NCBI GenBank assembly: GCA_035513055.1
Contig: DATKCT010000187.1
Coordinates: 1-64,000 of the forward strand
Direction: 5' to 3'
From: DATKCT01 sp035513055
Lineage (GTDB): Bacteria; Verrucomicrobiota; Verrucomicrobiia; Verrucomicrobiales; DEV007
DNA: 64,000 nt
Part shown: piece by piece, positions 1-7,667 of the stretch
Numbering within the stretch: the stretch's first letter is position 1
How the letters are laid out: each line of letters opens with the position of its first letter
Made by a program: the position numbers and the translations under genes
Notes under the pieces: model-generated
Database searches by the model: none
Told to the model about the DNA's origin: nothing
Seen by the model: the letters and a program-made list of their open reading frames with translations, nothing else

Positions 1-1
1 G

Positions 2-355
2 GATCGATTCATTGACTTTCTACGCAAGTTGCGCAGGGACGCGCAATGCCCTATTGTTGTGATTGCGGACAACGCGTGGTACCATAAGGCCAAGAAGGTG
101 AAGGCGCTAGCCGGGAAAGCGGGAAGCGACGAGGGTGAAGGAATTCATATGGCAATGTTACCCGCATATTGCCCTGAATTGAACCCTGACGAGCAAGTGT
201 GGAATCACGCGAAGAAGCGTCTTGGGAAGCTATTCGTCGTTACCAAGGACGAGATGAAAGAAGCATTGCTATCTATAATGCGCTCTATCCAGCGAACGCG
301 CAGTCTAATCTATTCGTTCTTTATGCTTAAAGATACAAAGTATGCCGCATTCTAA
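2..355 (+). pseudogene. IS630-family transposase, C-terminal part (cut by window edge)
   Basis: The reading frame is open from the first bases of the window, so the gene starts outside it. The visible part matches the DDE_3 catalytic domain of IS630/Tc1-like transposases. It has a hydrophobic strand ending in the second Asp (VIADNAWYH, residues about 20-28 of the visible part), then the loop LPAYCPELNPDEQVW whose Glu/Asp region carries the last acidic catalytic residue, then a short basic C-terminus. No partner ORF is visible. Whether the copy is intact cannot be judged because the N-terminal helix-turn-helix and first Asp lie upstream. The inverted-repeat end of the element should lie shortly after the stop, but I could not define it. 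Confidence 0.85.
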
Positions 356-431
356 GATGCCAATACTTTTGCAAAGCTTAATAGCATCATCGGGGACCAC
401 CAAGGACGACTCCTATCCGCGCAATCAACGT

Positions 432-1244
432 TTACTCGAATGCTTCGCCTGGAGTATCTGTCGTGCCGTCATCCGCCATCTTGATAAGGTGGCCGTAACG
501 TTCCCGGATCCAATCTGGTTGAAGTTCGTCGAGGGTTTTGTAAGATCTCGACGGCCAATAGACGCCTTGCTCAAACAACCAGCTTTCTTGATCGTCCTCT
601 GGGTGCGGCACGATTGAAATCTCCTGGGCGGCTTTACCAAAGTCACCGAATTGTCCGCCGGCTTTCTCCATGATTATCAGCGCGCGGTTAGCTCCGACGA
701 CTTCCTGCAACGCTTGAAATAATGACTCTCTAAACGCGATCACATCGGGCTCCTCCAAAAGAATCGGTATATAATAGTATTCTCCGCGCTCCGGTTCAGC
801 ACGTAGTTCTCCGTAGGCAGACTCTATGGCCTGCCATTCTGGAAGAAGCTCTCGGATGACGCCCTCGACCTCGCGTCTCTGGGTCGCGTCTAAGCTAAGA
901 GCCAAACTCATCTGCTCGGACATAGTTAATGAATCATGCCCGAATGAAGTCATCGCTATCGAATCGATAGCACTAAGGGGCAGGGTCAGCGACGACTGTC
1001 GTGATGACAACTCAGGCTCGCTAGGTGCTAGATCGTCTAGTGAAGAAAATGAGGCGATCGACTTGGATATGGCAGCGCTACTAGGGACAGTTGGATTGAA
1101 GAAATCTATGTGCTTACTGGGAGAACGGTCGTGCGCAGGGCTAAGACTCCGAAAGTACGATGTAGTAACATAGCCTCCACAGAAGGCGAACACTAGTAGG
1201 ACTATTTTTCCTCTTTGGCACGCTAAAAGACAGGACGCCATCAT
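432..1244 (-). CDS. Hypothetical membrane-anchored protein, paralogue of the upstream gene
   Basis: A 270-residue protein with an N-terminal hydrophobic segment (residues about 12-30), so probably exported or anchored. I do not recognise a named domain. It shares a layout with the gene just upstream (1241-2080): an anchor, a low-complexity linker, a helix of the type LxxxxxQRREVEGVIRELL, a tyrosine-rich strand (EYYYIPILL), and a helix ending in GGQFGDFG that matches VGQFGALN in the neighbour. The start overlaps the neighbour's stop by 4 bp, so the two are probably co-transcribed and translationally coupled. The codon use is less GC-rich than most of the window, which may indicate recent acquisition. 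Confidence 0.6.
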   Translation of the reverse strand: MMASCLLACQRGKIVLLVFAFCGGYVTTSYFRSLSPAHDRSPSKHIDFFNPTVPSSAAISKSIASFSSLDDLAPSEPELSSRQSSLTLPLSAIDSIAMTSFGHDSLTMSEQMSLALSLDATQRREVEGVIRELLPEWQAIESAYGELRAEPERGEYYYIPILLEEPDVIAFRESLFQALQEVVGANRALIIMEKAGGQFGDFGKAAQEISIVPHPEDDQESWLFEQGVYWPSRSYKTLDELQPDWIRERYGHLIKMADDGTTDTPGEAFE

Positions 1245-2080
1245 TTGTATGCGAAAAAGAGGCCGAAGCGATTCAATATGTGAGTGTGATCGACACTCGT
1301 CTCATATTTTCTAGTATTAAGTGGGTCATCGTTGTAAGCAGTCACATTGAAGCGAAAAAGCTTGTCACCGCCTCCGGAGAATTCCAGGCGACGATTCAAA
1401 GCCCCAAATTGACCAACAAAAGCACTATTGCCAACTAACTCGACGATAGCGGAGGCGGTCTGAAAATCGACTACTTGGCCAAGCGAAGTCAATAAGTCTT
1501 GCTTAACTTCTGCGGCGCCTACCGGATTCGCAGGGAAGTAAACGTAGCTCTTGCCCTCATCTTCTATTACCTGACCGCAATCGGCTTCCTCGTTCTGGAG
1601 ACGTTGCAGGAGGTCAGCTAGGATCCCATTTACAATCTGGCTCTCAGCAGCGGTGAGCTGCAAGGTGCTGGTCGTTTTCTCCTCTAGCCGCAGGGTCCAG
1701 GGATCGATGGGCAGACTGAGCGACTTCACGTAACCGACCGGCCAGTGAAAGGGCTGCAGTTTCAGGTAGGTCCGTACTTCGTTCGCCGAGTGCACGGTTT
1801 CATCGAGCAGAGTAGGGCGCCGAGCTTCCTGCGGTTCCAGCAGAGCCGGCGCCACGTTGGAAGCCTGCGTAGAACGCTCCGCATCCCCAGTGGCGCGCTT
1901 CGACGGTAGTGCCTTCCGTGCGGGGAGAAAGCCAGCGAGCATCCCTAATCCAAGCGCCGCAAAAACCGATATTGGGAAAGTCCTCATCGCTTCGCGGGGT
2001 GGTAACGTACCTCCTCTTCTGGACAAACGCCGCGGCCTGCCGTTCTGCAAGCAATTTCTGATACGATTAAGTAGCAGCAA
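1241..2080 (-). CDS. Hypothetical membrane-anchored protein, paralogue of the downstream gene
   Basis: The listed frame encodes 279 residues. A more natural start is the methionine at about residue 32 (MRTFPISVFAALGLG), which begins a clear signal or anchor segment. The first 31 residues are very basic and probably not translated. The body contains a helix (AAESQIVNGILADLLQRL), a strand region (KSYVYFP), and a helix ending in FVGQFGALN. All three align in order with the downstream gene at 432-1244, which points to an old tandem duplication. No catalytic motif is visible and no function is proposed. Confidence 0.6.
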   Translation of the reverse strand: MLLLNRIRNCLQNGRPRRLSRRGGTLPPREAMRTFPISVFAALGLGMLAGFLPARKALPSKRATGDAERSTQASNVAPALLEPQEARRPTLLDETVHSANEVRTYLKLQPFHWPVGYVKSLSLPIDPWTLRLEEKTTSTLQLTAAESQIVNGILADLLQRLQNEEADCGQVIEDEGKSYVYFPANPVGAAEVKQDLLTSLGQVVDFQTASAIVELVGNSAFVGQFGALNRRLEFSGGGDKLFRFNVTAYNDDPLNTRKYETSVDHTHILNRFGLFFAYK

Positions 2081-2390
2081 GGCGCAAGAAAGAGCAACTA
2101 AAAACGCTACAAAGGGGATACAAATTCCTGGAGTGCTCTTGGAGACTTAAAGAATGGCAGGCTGAAAGCCTACCTTCCTGAAAGGTAGGGGCCAGCCCTT
2201 ATCTCCCAGGGGAATACGCATCCTCGCATGTCATTGTTTCGCCGGTGTCCGCGCCGGCAAGGGTCTGTTGAGCTTGGGCGCAGGCCTGGAGGCCCGCTCG
2301 GCAATGGCAGGCGCTAAGCCTACCCTACTGCCTTGGAGGGCACAGCCTCATCCACCGCAATTACACCTGACCCTCCGGAAGCAGCACAGG
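2081..2390. repeat. Intergenic stretch with two REP-like units
   Basis: No gene is seen here. Two copies of a short unit lie at about 2152-2235 and 2236-2345. Each contains AATGGCAGGC followed by an AAGCCTACC arm, which can pair as a small hairpin. One is followed by CTTATCTCCCAG, and the other is preceded by GCAGGCCTGGAGGCCCG. The same blocks recur at about 3130-3265, next to a broken RAYT gene. This pattern fits REP elements that RAYT-type transposases scatter. Confidence 0.6.
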
Positions 2391-2681
2391 TTAGCTCCGG
2401 GATTTGAGCAGAGCATGGATCCGGGCGGGATCCTGAGTTAGATTGGTGATCGCTCCGACCATGATTCTCGGGCCCTGTATGGTGTAGAAGACTCCCAACG
2501 GCGTATGGGGGATAAGGAGACGGCGATAGGGGTCCCGAAATGAGGGGCCCATTCCGGGATTCTCCGCCAAAAGCCCCAATACATGATTGAGCCGGTCGTA
2601 AAAGGCGTCTCCGAAGCGAGTGTAGTAGTGCAGCATGTCGACCTGCGCTCCTTGCAGGAGCACGATCTCATGGCCCCTCAC
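2391..2681 (-). CDS. ParE/RelE-superfamily toxin of a type II toxin-antitoxin pair
   Basis: A protein of about 96 residues with the ParE/RelE small-toxin pattern: an N-terminal strand, a long helix (ADFYDR-like, here GDAFYDRLNHVLGLLAENP), then GPSFRDPYRRLLIPHTPLGVFY and a final strand (RIMVGAITNL). I place the start at the GTG at 2681 because it overlaps the antitoxin stop by 4 bp (GTGA), the usual coupled arrangement. A longer in-frame start at 2714 is also open. Its partner is directly upstream. Members of this fold act on gyrase or on ribosome-bound mRNA; which applies here cannot be told from sequence. Confidence 0.75.
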   Translation of the reverse strand: MRGHEIVLLQGAQVDMLHYYTRFGDAFYDRLNHVLGLLAENPGMGPSFRDPYRRLLIPHTPLGVFYTIQGPRIMVGAITNLTQDPARIHALLKSRS

Positions 2682-2896
2682 TCTTTCCCCAGCCTCTTTC
2701 TGAATTCGTCCCAAGTCACCGCGGTCGAAGGATCGTCGCGATAGGCGGAAAACCGCTCCTCGAGCACTCGGTAGACAGCCTCATTCACACCGTCGTCTTG
2801 GTCACTGTCGCGAAAATTCTCCCAAAGCTCGGTGGCGAGAATGAGCTTCTCCCGCGGAGTGAGCCGCTTAAGATCTGGAATCGAATCCGAAATCAC
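2678..2896 (-). CDS. Addiction-module antitoxin (TIGR02574-like)
   Basis: A 72-residue acidic protein with the layout of the 'putative addiction module component' family: an early LTPREKLILATELWE helix, a middle acidic segment, and a C-terminal DEFRKRLGKE helix. It directly precedes a ParE/RelE-type toxin, and stop and start overlap. It should neutralise the toxin and probably represses the operon, although no DNA-binding fold is obvious. The family match is from the motif pattern, not from a search. Confidence 0.75.
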   Translation of the reverse strand: MISDSIPDLKRLTPREKLILATELWENFRDSDQDDGVNEAVYRVLEERFSAYRDDPSTAVTWDEFRKRLGKE

Positions 2897-3375
2897 GCAA
2901 AATTGTCGTCGGATTCGTTTCGGAAATCAAGGGGGGAAAGGCGGCTTGGAAACCCAACACCACTTCTGAAGGAGCAATCCGGCATTCCACGGGGACAAGC
3001 CCCGTGGGGATGCGCTTCACGTCCTACGTAGGGGCAGACGTCTCGCCTGTCCCCCTTACTGGGGCGCGGCCCGTCCTCCGGGCTGTGGCCCGCCAGGGGC
3101 GTCCGCGCCGTGTCAGTGTCTCAGCCGTTGTCCACACCGGCAAAGGCCTCACCAAGCTTGGCCCGGCGCAGGCCTGGAGGCCCGCACCGCAATGGCAGGC
3201 TTGGAAGCCTACCCTCATGGAACGTCAGGGCCGACCCTTATCTCCCAGGAGGATACGCGTTCGCGCCGGAGATCCATCCTGCGCTGCCAACGCCGGGCGG
3301 GCCTGTTTGCGCGACAGAATCGGTGTGCAAATCTTGACGAATAACGAATAAGTCGAAGTGTGATGAATTGGTCGC
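2897..3375. repeat. Intergenic region with a perfect hairpin and a REP-like unit
   Basis: No gene is supported. At 2987-3007 there is a perfect 8-bp stem, CCACGGGG, with a 5-nt loop and CCCCGTGG; no T-run follows, so it is not a classical terminator. At about 3130-3265 lies a copy of the repeat found at 2152-2345 (GCAGGCCTGGAGGCCCG, then AATGGCAGGC, then CTTATCTCCCAG). The block directly precedes the first broken RAYT gene, where REP elements are expected. Confidence 0.55.
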
Positions 3376-3782
3376 ATGGCGCGCAGTCTTCGGATCGAGT
3401 ATCCCGATGCATTTAACCACGTGATGGCGCGTGGCAACCGCCGGGAAAGGATCTTTCACGATAAGGAGGACCACCTCTTTTTCCTGAAGACGCTGGGTGA
3501 TGCCTGTGGGCGGACGGGCTGGCGGATCCATGCGTGGGTGCTGATGGGCATCACTATCACCTGCTTAAGGAAACAAAGGGATCGGATCCGCGCAAACTGG
3601 CGGTGGCGGACCTGCTTTGGCGGCGGACGGTCGTGTCGCAGGAATGGATAGCGCGGAAGCTCGCCATGCGACGCGTCGCGAATGTGAGCCAGCAACTGCG
3701 GAAGCTGGACGGTAAGAACCTCTACCAAAGGCTTCCCACGACGCTGGCGAAAGGGTTGGATCGCCTGGAGGCGGAGTGGTGA
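3376..3782 (+). pseudogene. Broken REP-associated tyrosine transposase (RAYT), copy 1
   Basis: The N-terminus shows the Y1_Tnp start pattern (ARSLRIEYPDAFNHVMARGNRRERIFHDKEDH), then WRIHAWVLM. At about 3545 the frame changes: the conserved HYHLL metal-binding histidines continue in another frame starting at 3534 (HHYHLLKET). The text then jumps to a C-terminal block (RRTVVSQEWIARKLAMRRVANVSQQLRKL) that normally lies more than 100 residues later. So this copy has a 1-nt frameshift plus a large internal deletion and cannot be active. A second broken copy follows at 3937. Confidence 0.8.
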
Positions 3783-3936
3783 TCAACACGCACTTTGTCA
3801 AGATTTGGACACTGACCTCGAATTCCCGAATTCCCCCGTGATGCCGCCGTCACCTCGCCCCGGTCGTTGTAGGGCCCCGGGGTCAGGAAACCAATTCCCA
3901 ATTGGACAAGCTTCCGCGGCGGGTGGATCCACCGTA

Positions 3937-4397
3937 ATGCCACGGCAGGTCCGAATCGAATACGAGGGAGCGTTCTACCACGTCATGGCACGGGGTAACC
4001 GGCGAACCGGATCTTCGTCTCGGCGCCCGGAGAGGACGAAGAGCTGTTTCTCAAGACCCTTGGGGAATGCTGCGAAGGCGCCCGGCTTCCGCATCTGGGC
4101 CTGGGTGCTCAGGACACAGGCGAAGGCGGTTCTGGCACTTCGGAATGGAGGGAGGCAACCCGGAGGACGTCGCGAGGCTGCCGCGTGGCGACTTGCGCCG
4201 CGTTGCGGTGGCGTGGGCTCTTTCCCGGAAGACGTCGCTTTCGGCAATCTTGGATCGCCGATCGGCTCTCGATGCGAAGCGCCGGGAACGTCTCCGAGCA
4301 GGTGCGGAAACTCGGGCGAAGGCCGACGAAGGAGCTGACAACGGAGGTCCGGCAATGGAAGAAGGCCTTAGAATGCGTTTTGATAGTGGTTCCCTGA
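3937..4397 (+). pseudogene. Broken REP-associated tyrosine transposase (RAYT), copy 2
   Basis: The ATG at 3937 opens MPRQVRIEYEGAFYHVMARGNRR, the RAYT N-terminus. The frame then shifts: the continuation (IFVSAPGEDEELFLKTLGE) is readable only in another frame, and the catalytic HUH region is not recognisable. A C-terminal part appears in the frame at 4185-4397 (SWIADRLSMRSAGNVSEQVRKL) and resembles the end of copy 1. This copy is also dead. The two copies are tandem and diverged from each other, so they are separate insertions or an old duplication. Confidence 0.75.
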
Positions 4398-4415
4398 CCC
4401 CGATTCCGAGCCCGC

Positions 4416-4934
4416 TCATTCGGGTGGGGCCCACTCAAGGTACAATTCGAGCCTCGACAAGGCGAACTCTAGCTTCGATCTTTCGAACTCCTTCAAACGG
4501 TCAAAAAAATACACATCTTCAGGAATCAAAGCATGCCGCCGAGCGTATTCATCGGCTCTACTGGCTACGACATTAACGTGCCCAAACTTACCCATTCTTC
4601 TGAGAACCTCGGCAGCATTCCCAACGAGGATCTCGTTTTCGCTTTGTAATGCTTCTGCGAGCCTTTGCTCCAGAGAACCCCCTATCTCAACGGCCGCTTC
4701 TACGGCTTTCTCGTCCGGGAACACTTCGGAGCTCAAACTATGCACACCAAAATCGTAACTCAGCCTTTCCAAGATTTTGCCCGAACTCTCGTCATCAGCT
4801 TTCGCCCTGAGGTCGCTTCGTGAAGCGGAAGTAGGCTTCGGCCGCTGATCTTCGAGGAGCGAGAGAACGGCAAATACCGCACCTGCGACAGGCAAAGCGC
4901 TACCGACAACTAGAACCAATTTCCCGTGCTTCAT
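4416..4934 (-). CDS. Hypothetical membrane-anchored protein
   Basis: A 172-residue protein that starts with a short basic segment and one hydrophobic helix (residues about 5-27). A Ser/Asp/Lys-rich linker follows, then a mainly helical region (AVEAAVEIGGSLEQRLAEALQS and ERSKLEFALSRLELYLEWAPPE). It probably sits outside the cytoplasmic membrane, tethered by the N-terminal helix. No family is recognised. It is flanked by mobile-element remnants and a small lipoprotein gene. Confidence 0.5.
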   Translation of the reverse strand: MKHGKLVLVVGSALPVAGAVFAVLSLLEDQRPKPTSASRSDLRAKADDESSGKILERLSYDFGVHSLSSEVFPDEKAVEAAVEIGGSLEQRLAEALQSENEILVGNAAEVLRRMGKFGHVNVVASRADEYARRHALIPEDVYFFDRLKEFERSKLEFALSRLELYLEWAPPE

Positions 4935-5067
4935 TGGTGATCACCCTGAGTACTTTGCGGGGTTGATCGCGCCGGCCTGTAGGCGCGTTGTGAACGATCC
5001 CAGCCACCTATACCTAAATCATGCCTGTCATCATGTCATACAGGAATTTACGGATGTGATCATCTCC

Positions 5068-5406
5068 CTAATGGAACTGGTACTCGATCGTAATATCGCC
5101 TTTGGTAACTCCGGTGGGATCGTAATGCAGATCGCATGTTGGCTCAAACCAGTCTTTGTAGAGTTTAAAGTCGACTGCCTGACCTATCGTTCGTTTCTCC
5201 CATCCTTCAGCCCAAATAACAGCGGTGCCGTCTAGATGGCCTCGGATGTGCAACGACACCCCGCTGGGCTCGCTCCGCGAAGACTTAAGCGTAACTACTT
5301 GATTTCTGGTTACGTCCGCAATCGGCAAGGAGGTTCGACGATTGCATCCGGTCAGAGGTACGATCAAACAGGCGCACAAGAACGCAAATCCAACTTTAGC
5401 ATCCAT
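5068..5406 (-). CDS. Small hypothetical lipoprotein
   Basis: A 112-residue protein with a signal peptide ending in a lipobox (LTGC, Cys at about residue 21), so it is likely a lipid-anchored outer-layer protein. The mature part is short and beta-rich (VSLHIRGHLDGTAVIWAEGW, ending GDITIEYQFH). No family is recognised. The start lies about 25 bp from the truncated end of an IS66 remnant, so its original upstream region may have been replaced. Confidence 0.55.
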   Translation of the reverse strand: MDAKVGFAFLCACLIVPLTGCNRRTSLPIADVTRNQVVTLKSSRSEPSGVSLHIRGHLDGTAVIWAEGWEKRTIGQAVDFKLYKDWFEPTCDLHYDPTGVTKGDITIEYQFH

Positions 5407-5431
5407 TTTTTTGTCACCAATATTCGACCAG

Positions 5432-5497
5432 GCCTTTGCGAGAATCCACCGGTTTGATGGCCAAAAGAATCCGCATGTGGGGCGTGATCTGAATCAT
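5432..5497 (-). pseudogene. IS66 TnpB (Orf2), N-terminal stub
   Basis: The frame opens with MIQITPHMRILLAIKPVD followed by SRKG, which is the start of IS66-type TnpB proteins (usual continuation IDGLARV). It leaves the family pattern right after the RKG and stops at 5414-5416. The ATG overlaps the stop of the upstream frame by 4 bp (ATGA), as in intact IS66 elements. Only about 22 residues remain, so the element is truncated here. Confidence 0.75.
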
Positions 5498-5800
5498 GGC
5501 TGGGTGCGCCTCCAAAACGCTTGCGCCAATCCCAAGAGCGCCGGGGAATCGGCGGGGGCTTGCAGGGTGAGGCGTCCTCCGGCCGAATCGCAGAACTCCA
5601 CGCGGCACTCTCCACGCCTAGAACTGGATCCGGGAAACGCGCTGCCGATCCAGTTGCTCCACTGAAGTTCCACGAATCCCGGCGGGACCGCGGAGTTCTC
5701 CGGGAGGGCCAGTGGCGCGCCGGTCAGCTGGGCGGATCCTTTGGGGCTGGACCCAACTCTCGCCGGGGCTCCCCGGACCCTCACGCACTCTTGCCGAAGC
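5494..5800 (-). pseudogene. IS66 TnpA (Orf1), C-terminal remnant
   Basis: The frame stays open to 5952, but only the last part is recognisable: a PGFVELQ segment followed by ECRVEFCDSAGGRLTLQAP and ADSPALLGLAQAFWRRTQP, the C-terminal domain of IS66 accessory TnpA proteins. It is coupled by ATGA to a TnpB stub. The N-terminal helix-turn-helix is not seen, and the upstream part of the ORF overlaps the end of the cytochrome gene in another frame. Only a fragment of the element remains. Confidence 0.65.
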
Positions 5801-5833
5801 AACACGGCGCATAGGCAAAATGCGCTGTTCGCT

Positions 5834-6364
5834 TCAGAAACCCCGGTCGGCGATTTGAGGGCTGCTGGCAGTGGGCTGCTCAGCCGCGCGCCGGAGGGAA
5901 TTGGGAGACAGGCGGGCCACGCCCGGAGCACGCACCGCTTGGTGGCAATCAATGCAGCTCATGGTCAACTGCATGTAGGCCAGCGCCGCGCCGTCGCTGT
6001 TCTTGGCTTTGGCCATCTGGGCCAGGCGTTGGGCCGCGGCACGGAAGACCTCGCTGCGGCGTTTGTACTCCTCCCCGGGCATGACATACCATTGCGCCGC
6101 GGCGCTCATCACCTCCATTTTCTCGGCTCCGGCGAGAACTTTGTCGAAGTTGCCGGTGACTAGCCCTTCCAAGACGCTCTGGGAGCTTTCCAGCTTTGCC
6201 CGCATGAATATCAGAAGCTGGGCTCTGCCGTCGTCGGGGGGTTGATCCTGTCCAGCATCCTCCGCAGAGAATCCGGCGTTCGAAGTTGCGAAAAGGAGCA
6301 CGCCGGCGGCGCAAACGACCAGCAGTGCGGGAATTGGATGGGGATCCGGTTTCATGGTTGTCAA
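5834..6364 (-). CDS. Secreted c-type cytochrome (cytochrome c'-like)
   Basis: A 176-residue protein with an N-terminal signal segment (hydrophobic residues about 12-28) and a single haem-binding motif CIDCH at residues 137-141, preceded by helices. A single CxxCH near the C-terminus is the cytochrome c' layout, in which the haem sits in a four-helix bundle. It should act in the periplasm after haem attachment. Its 3' end reaches into the region of the IS66 remnant; the last 30 residues (ARLSPNSLRRAAEQP onward) may not be original. No partner oxidase is nearby. Confidence 0.7.
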   Translation of the reverse strand: MTTMKPDPHPIPALLVVCAAGVLLFATSNAGFSAEDAGQDQPPDDGRAQLLIFMRAKLESSQSVLEGLVTGNFDKVLAGAEKMEVMSAAAQWYVMPGEEYKRRSEVFRAAAQRLAQMAKAKNSDGAALAYMQLTMSCIDCHQAVRAPGVARLSPNSLRRAAEQPTASSPQIADRGF

Positions 6365-6489
6365 CGTATAGCACAGAATGAGCAGGCCATCCGCGGACCA
6401 TTCTCATGAGCAGACAGAGCTTGGCGGGAATCTGCGCAGCCGTCCTTCGCGATTGAGCCTTGGTCGCCGCGGTCCCGAAGGGTAATGAT

Positions 6490-6523
6490 AATTTTGCCCA
6501 CCTATTTCGCAAACGCCACACTA
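6490..6523. repeat. Half copy of a short inverted-repeat element (family B)
   Basis: This carries TTTCGCAAACGCCACACTA preceded by TTTTGCCCACC, the same right arm found at 7641-7667 and 29631-29655. The left arm is not seen here. It lies between the stop of the 6PGDH-like gene and the start of the cytochrome gene. Confidence 0.6.
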
Positions 6524-6578
6524 ACGGAGCCAATAGGACTGGCGTGTTTCGCTCTTTTAGGGCTGACGCCGGGGTTGT

Positions 6579-7421
6579 TCACGGTGACGAAGGCGAAGAG
6601 ACGATCATGCGAACTTGTTCCAAGACGTTGCCGGGTTCAAAGAGGGATTTCCAGTCGTCGCGGAAGATTCGGGAGGCTCCATAGCCGGCGATGAGGTTGG
6701 CTCCGTCGGAGAAGGGAAAGGGGACCCGGGAGAAGGCGATGCCGAGTTCGACTTTGATGTGGCCGAACATGAAATCCTCGGCGGCTTCGCGCGGGACGCC
6801 GCGGCGGACGGCCTCGTCGAGGGCTTCACGAAGTGCCCGGATCAGGGCGATGCCGCAAGTTTCGGCCATGGTGGGTTCGAGAATAGCCATCTGCTCGACG
6901 GTGATGCGGTGGGCGCGGGTGACCGGGGCGTAGAACTCGCGAGCGAGGGTTTCGCCTTTGGCGTAATCTTGGCCGGAACCGTGGAGCAGGGCGCAGACGA
7001 TGGCTTGCCGGGCGTGGATGCCGCCAAAGAAGTCGTCCCGTTCCTCCGGAGTAGGGTAATGGGCGAAAACGTCGGGATGACAGGGATGGGTGACGAAACA
7101 GGCGGTGTCCGGGCGCGACGGCAATTCTCCCGCATGGGCGGCGGCGGGATCGAGGGTGATGACGAGGGCTCCCGGTTGGAGCAGAGGGAGGATCTCGCGG
7201 GCGACGGTTCCGAGAGCCCGGTCGGGGACGGCCAGGATGACGGTGTCGGCGCGTGTCAGGGCTTCGTCGCGGGACGTCACTTCGAAACCGTTGGCGCGGA
7301 CGCGTTCACAGCCGTTTTCGCTGGCTTCGACGAGGAGGAGCGTGTGGCGGCGATTGCGGAGGTTGGCCGTGAGACGGCCGCCCATTTTGCCTCCGGCTCC
7401 GATGATGGCGATGGTGGACAT
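6579..7421 (-). CDS. 6-phosphogluconate dehydrogenase-like NAD(P) enzyme (PF16896 type, ApnO-like)
   Basis: A 280-residue protein. The start at 7421 gives MSTIAIIGAGGKMGGRL, a Rossmann GxGGxxG motif at the very N-terminus; the ORF itself is open to 7487. The N-domain includes VILAVPDRALG. The C-domain has the pattern of the phosphogluconate dehydrogenase C-terminal family PF16896: THPCHPDVF, then YAPVTRAHRITVEQMAILEP, then ALDEAVRRGVPREAAEDF. Characterised members include the D-apionate oxidoisomerase ApnO. A lactonase-like gene of the same pathway lies at 12582-14441, which supports a sugar-acid role, but the substrate is inferred. The segment before 7421 overlaps an inverted-repeat element. 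Confidence 0.75.
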   Translation of the reverse strand: MSTIAIIGAGGKMGGRLTANLRNRRHTLLLVEASENGCERVRANGFEVTSRDEALTRADTVILAVPDRALGTVAREILPLLQPGALVITLDPAAAHAGELPSRPDTACFVTHPCHPDVFAHYPTPEERDDFFGGIHARQAIVCALLHGSGQDYAKGETLAREFYAPVTRAHRITVEQMAILEPTMAETCGIALIRALREALDEAVRRGVPREAAEDFMFGHIKVELGIAFSRVPFPFSDGANLIAGYGASRIFRDDWKSLFEPGNVLEQVRMIVSSPSSP

Positions 7422-7451
7422 AATCAGGAAGAGGGTCTGGGAGAAGACGCG

Positions 7452-7667
7452 CTTGTCTGGTGTTTGCGAAATACGTAGACAAAACAAGTTTTTCGAGCGT
7501 GAGAAGATTTGCTCGCTACGCTCGAGTTTTTTTTAGTATTGCGGCCCTCTTTTCTCATTTCTGCGTTGCTCGCCGGTCGCTGAGTTCGCTCAACTCCCTT
7601 CTCACGACTTGAAGTGAAAAAGTTTGCTCGCGAGTTTTGCCCACCTATTTCGCAAACGCCACACTAG
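7452..7667. mobile_element. MITE-like element, family B, about 216 bp with inverted ends
   Basis: The left arm at 7452-7473 reads CTTGTCTGGTGTTTGCGAAA and the right arm at 7646-7667 is its near inverse (TTTCGCAAACGCCACACTAG), with 18 of 22 positions matching. The inside has no coding potential. The last 44 bp are identical to those of the copy at 29581-29655. The right end CTAG contains the stop codon of the Gfo/Idh gene, and the left end lies in the leader of the 6PGDH-like gene. Confidence 0.6.
7493..7534 (+). terminator. Terminator-like hairpin with T-run
   Basis: An 8-bp stem, TCGAGCGT (7493-7500) with ACGCTCGA (7518-7525), is followed by G and eight T residues on the plus strand. It lies inside the family B element and faces against the minus-strand genes. 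It would stop antisense transcription rather than end a known gene. Function is inferred. Confidence 0.4.

Noticed and set aside
2391..2714. Longer toxin start at 2714
   Set aside because: The GTG at 2681 overlapping the antitoxin stop gives the usual coupled layout and a better N-terminus.
2987..3007. Rho-independent terminator
   Set aside because: The perfect hairpin has no T-run on either strand and lies near REP-like repeats.
6615..7478. A 287-residue plus-strand open frame
   Set aside because: Opposite the 6PGDH-like gene; Gly/Asp/Glu-rich mirror composition, no family.
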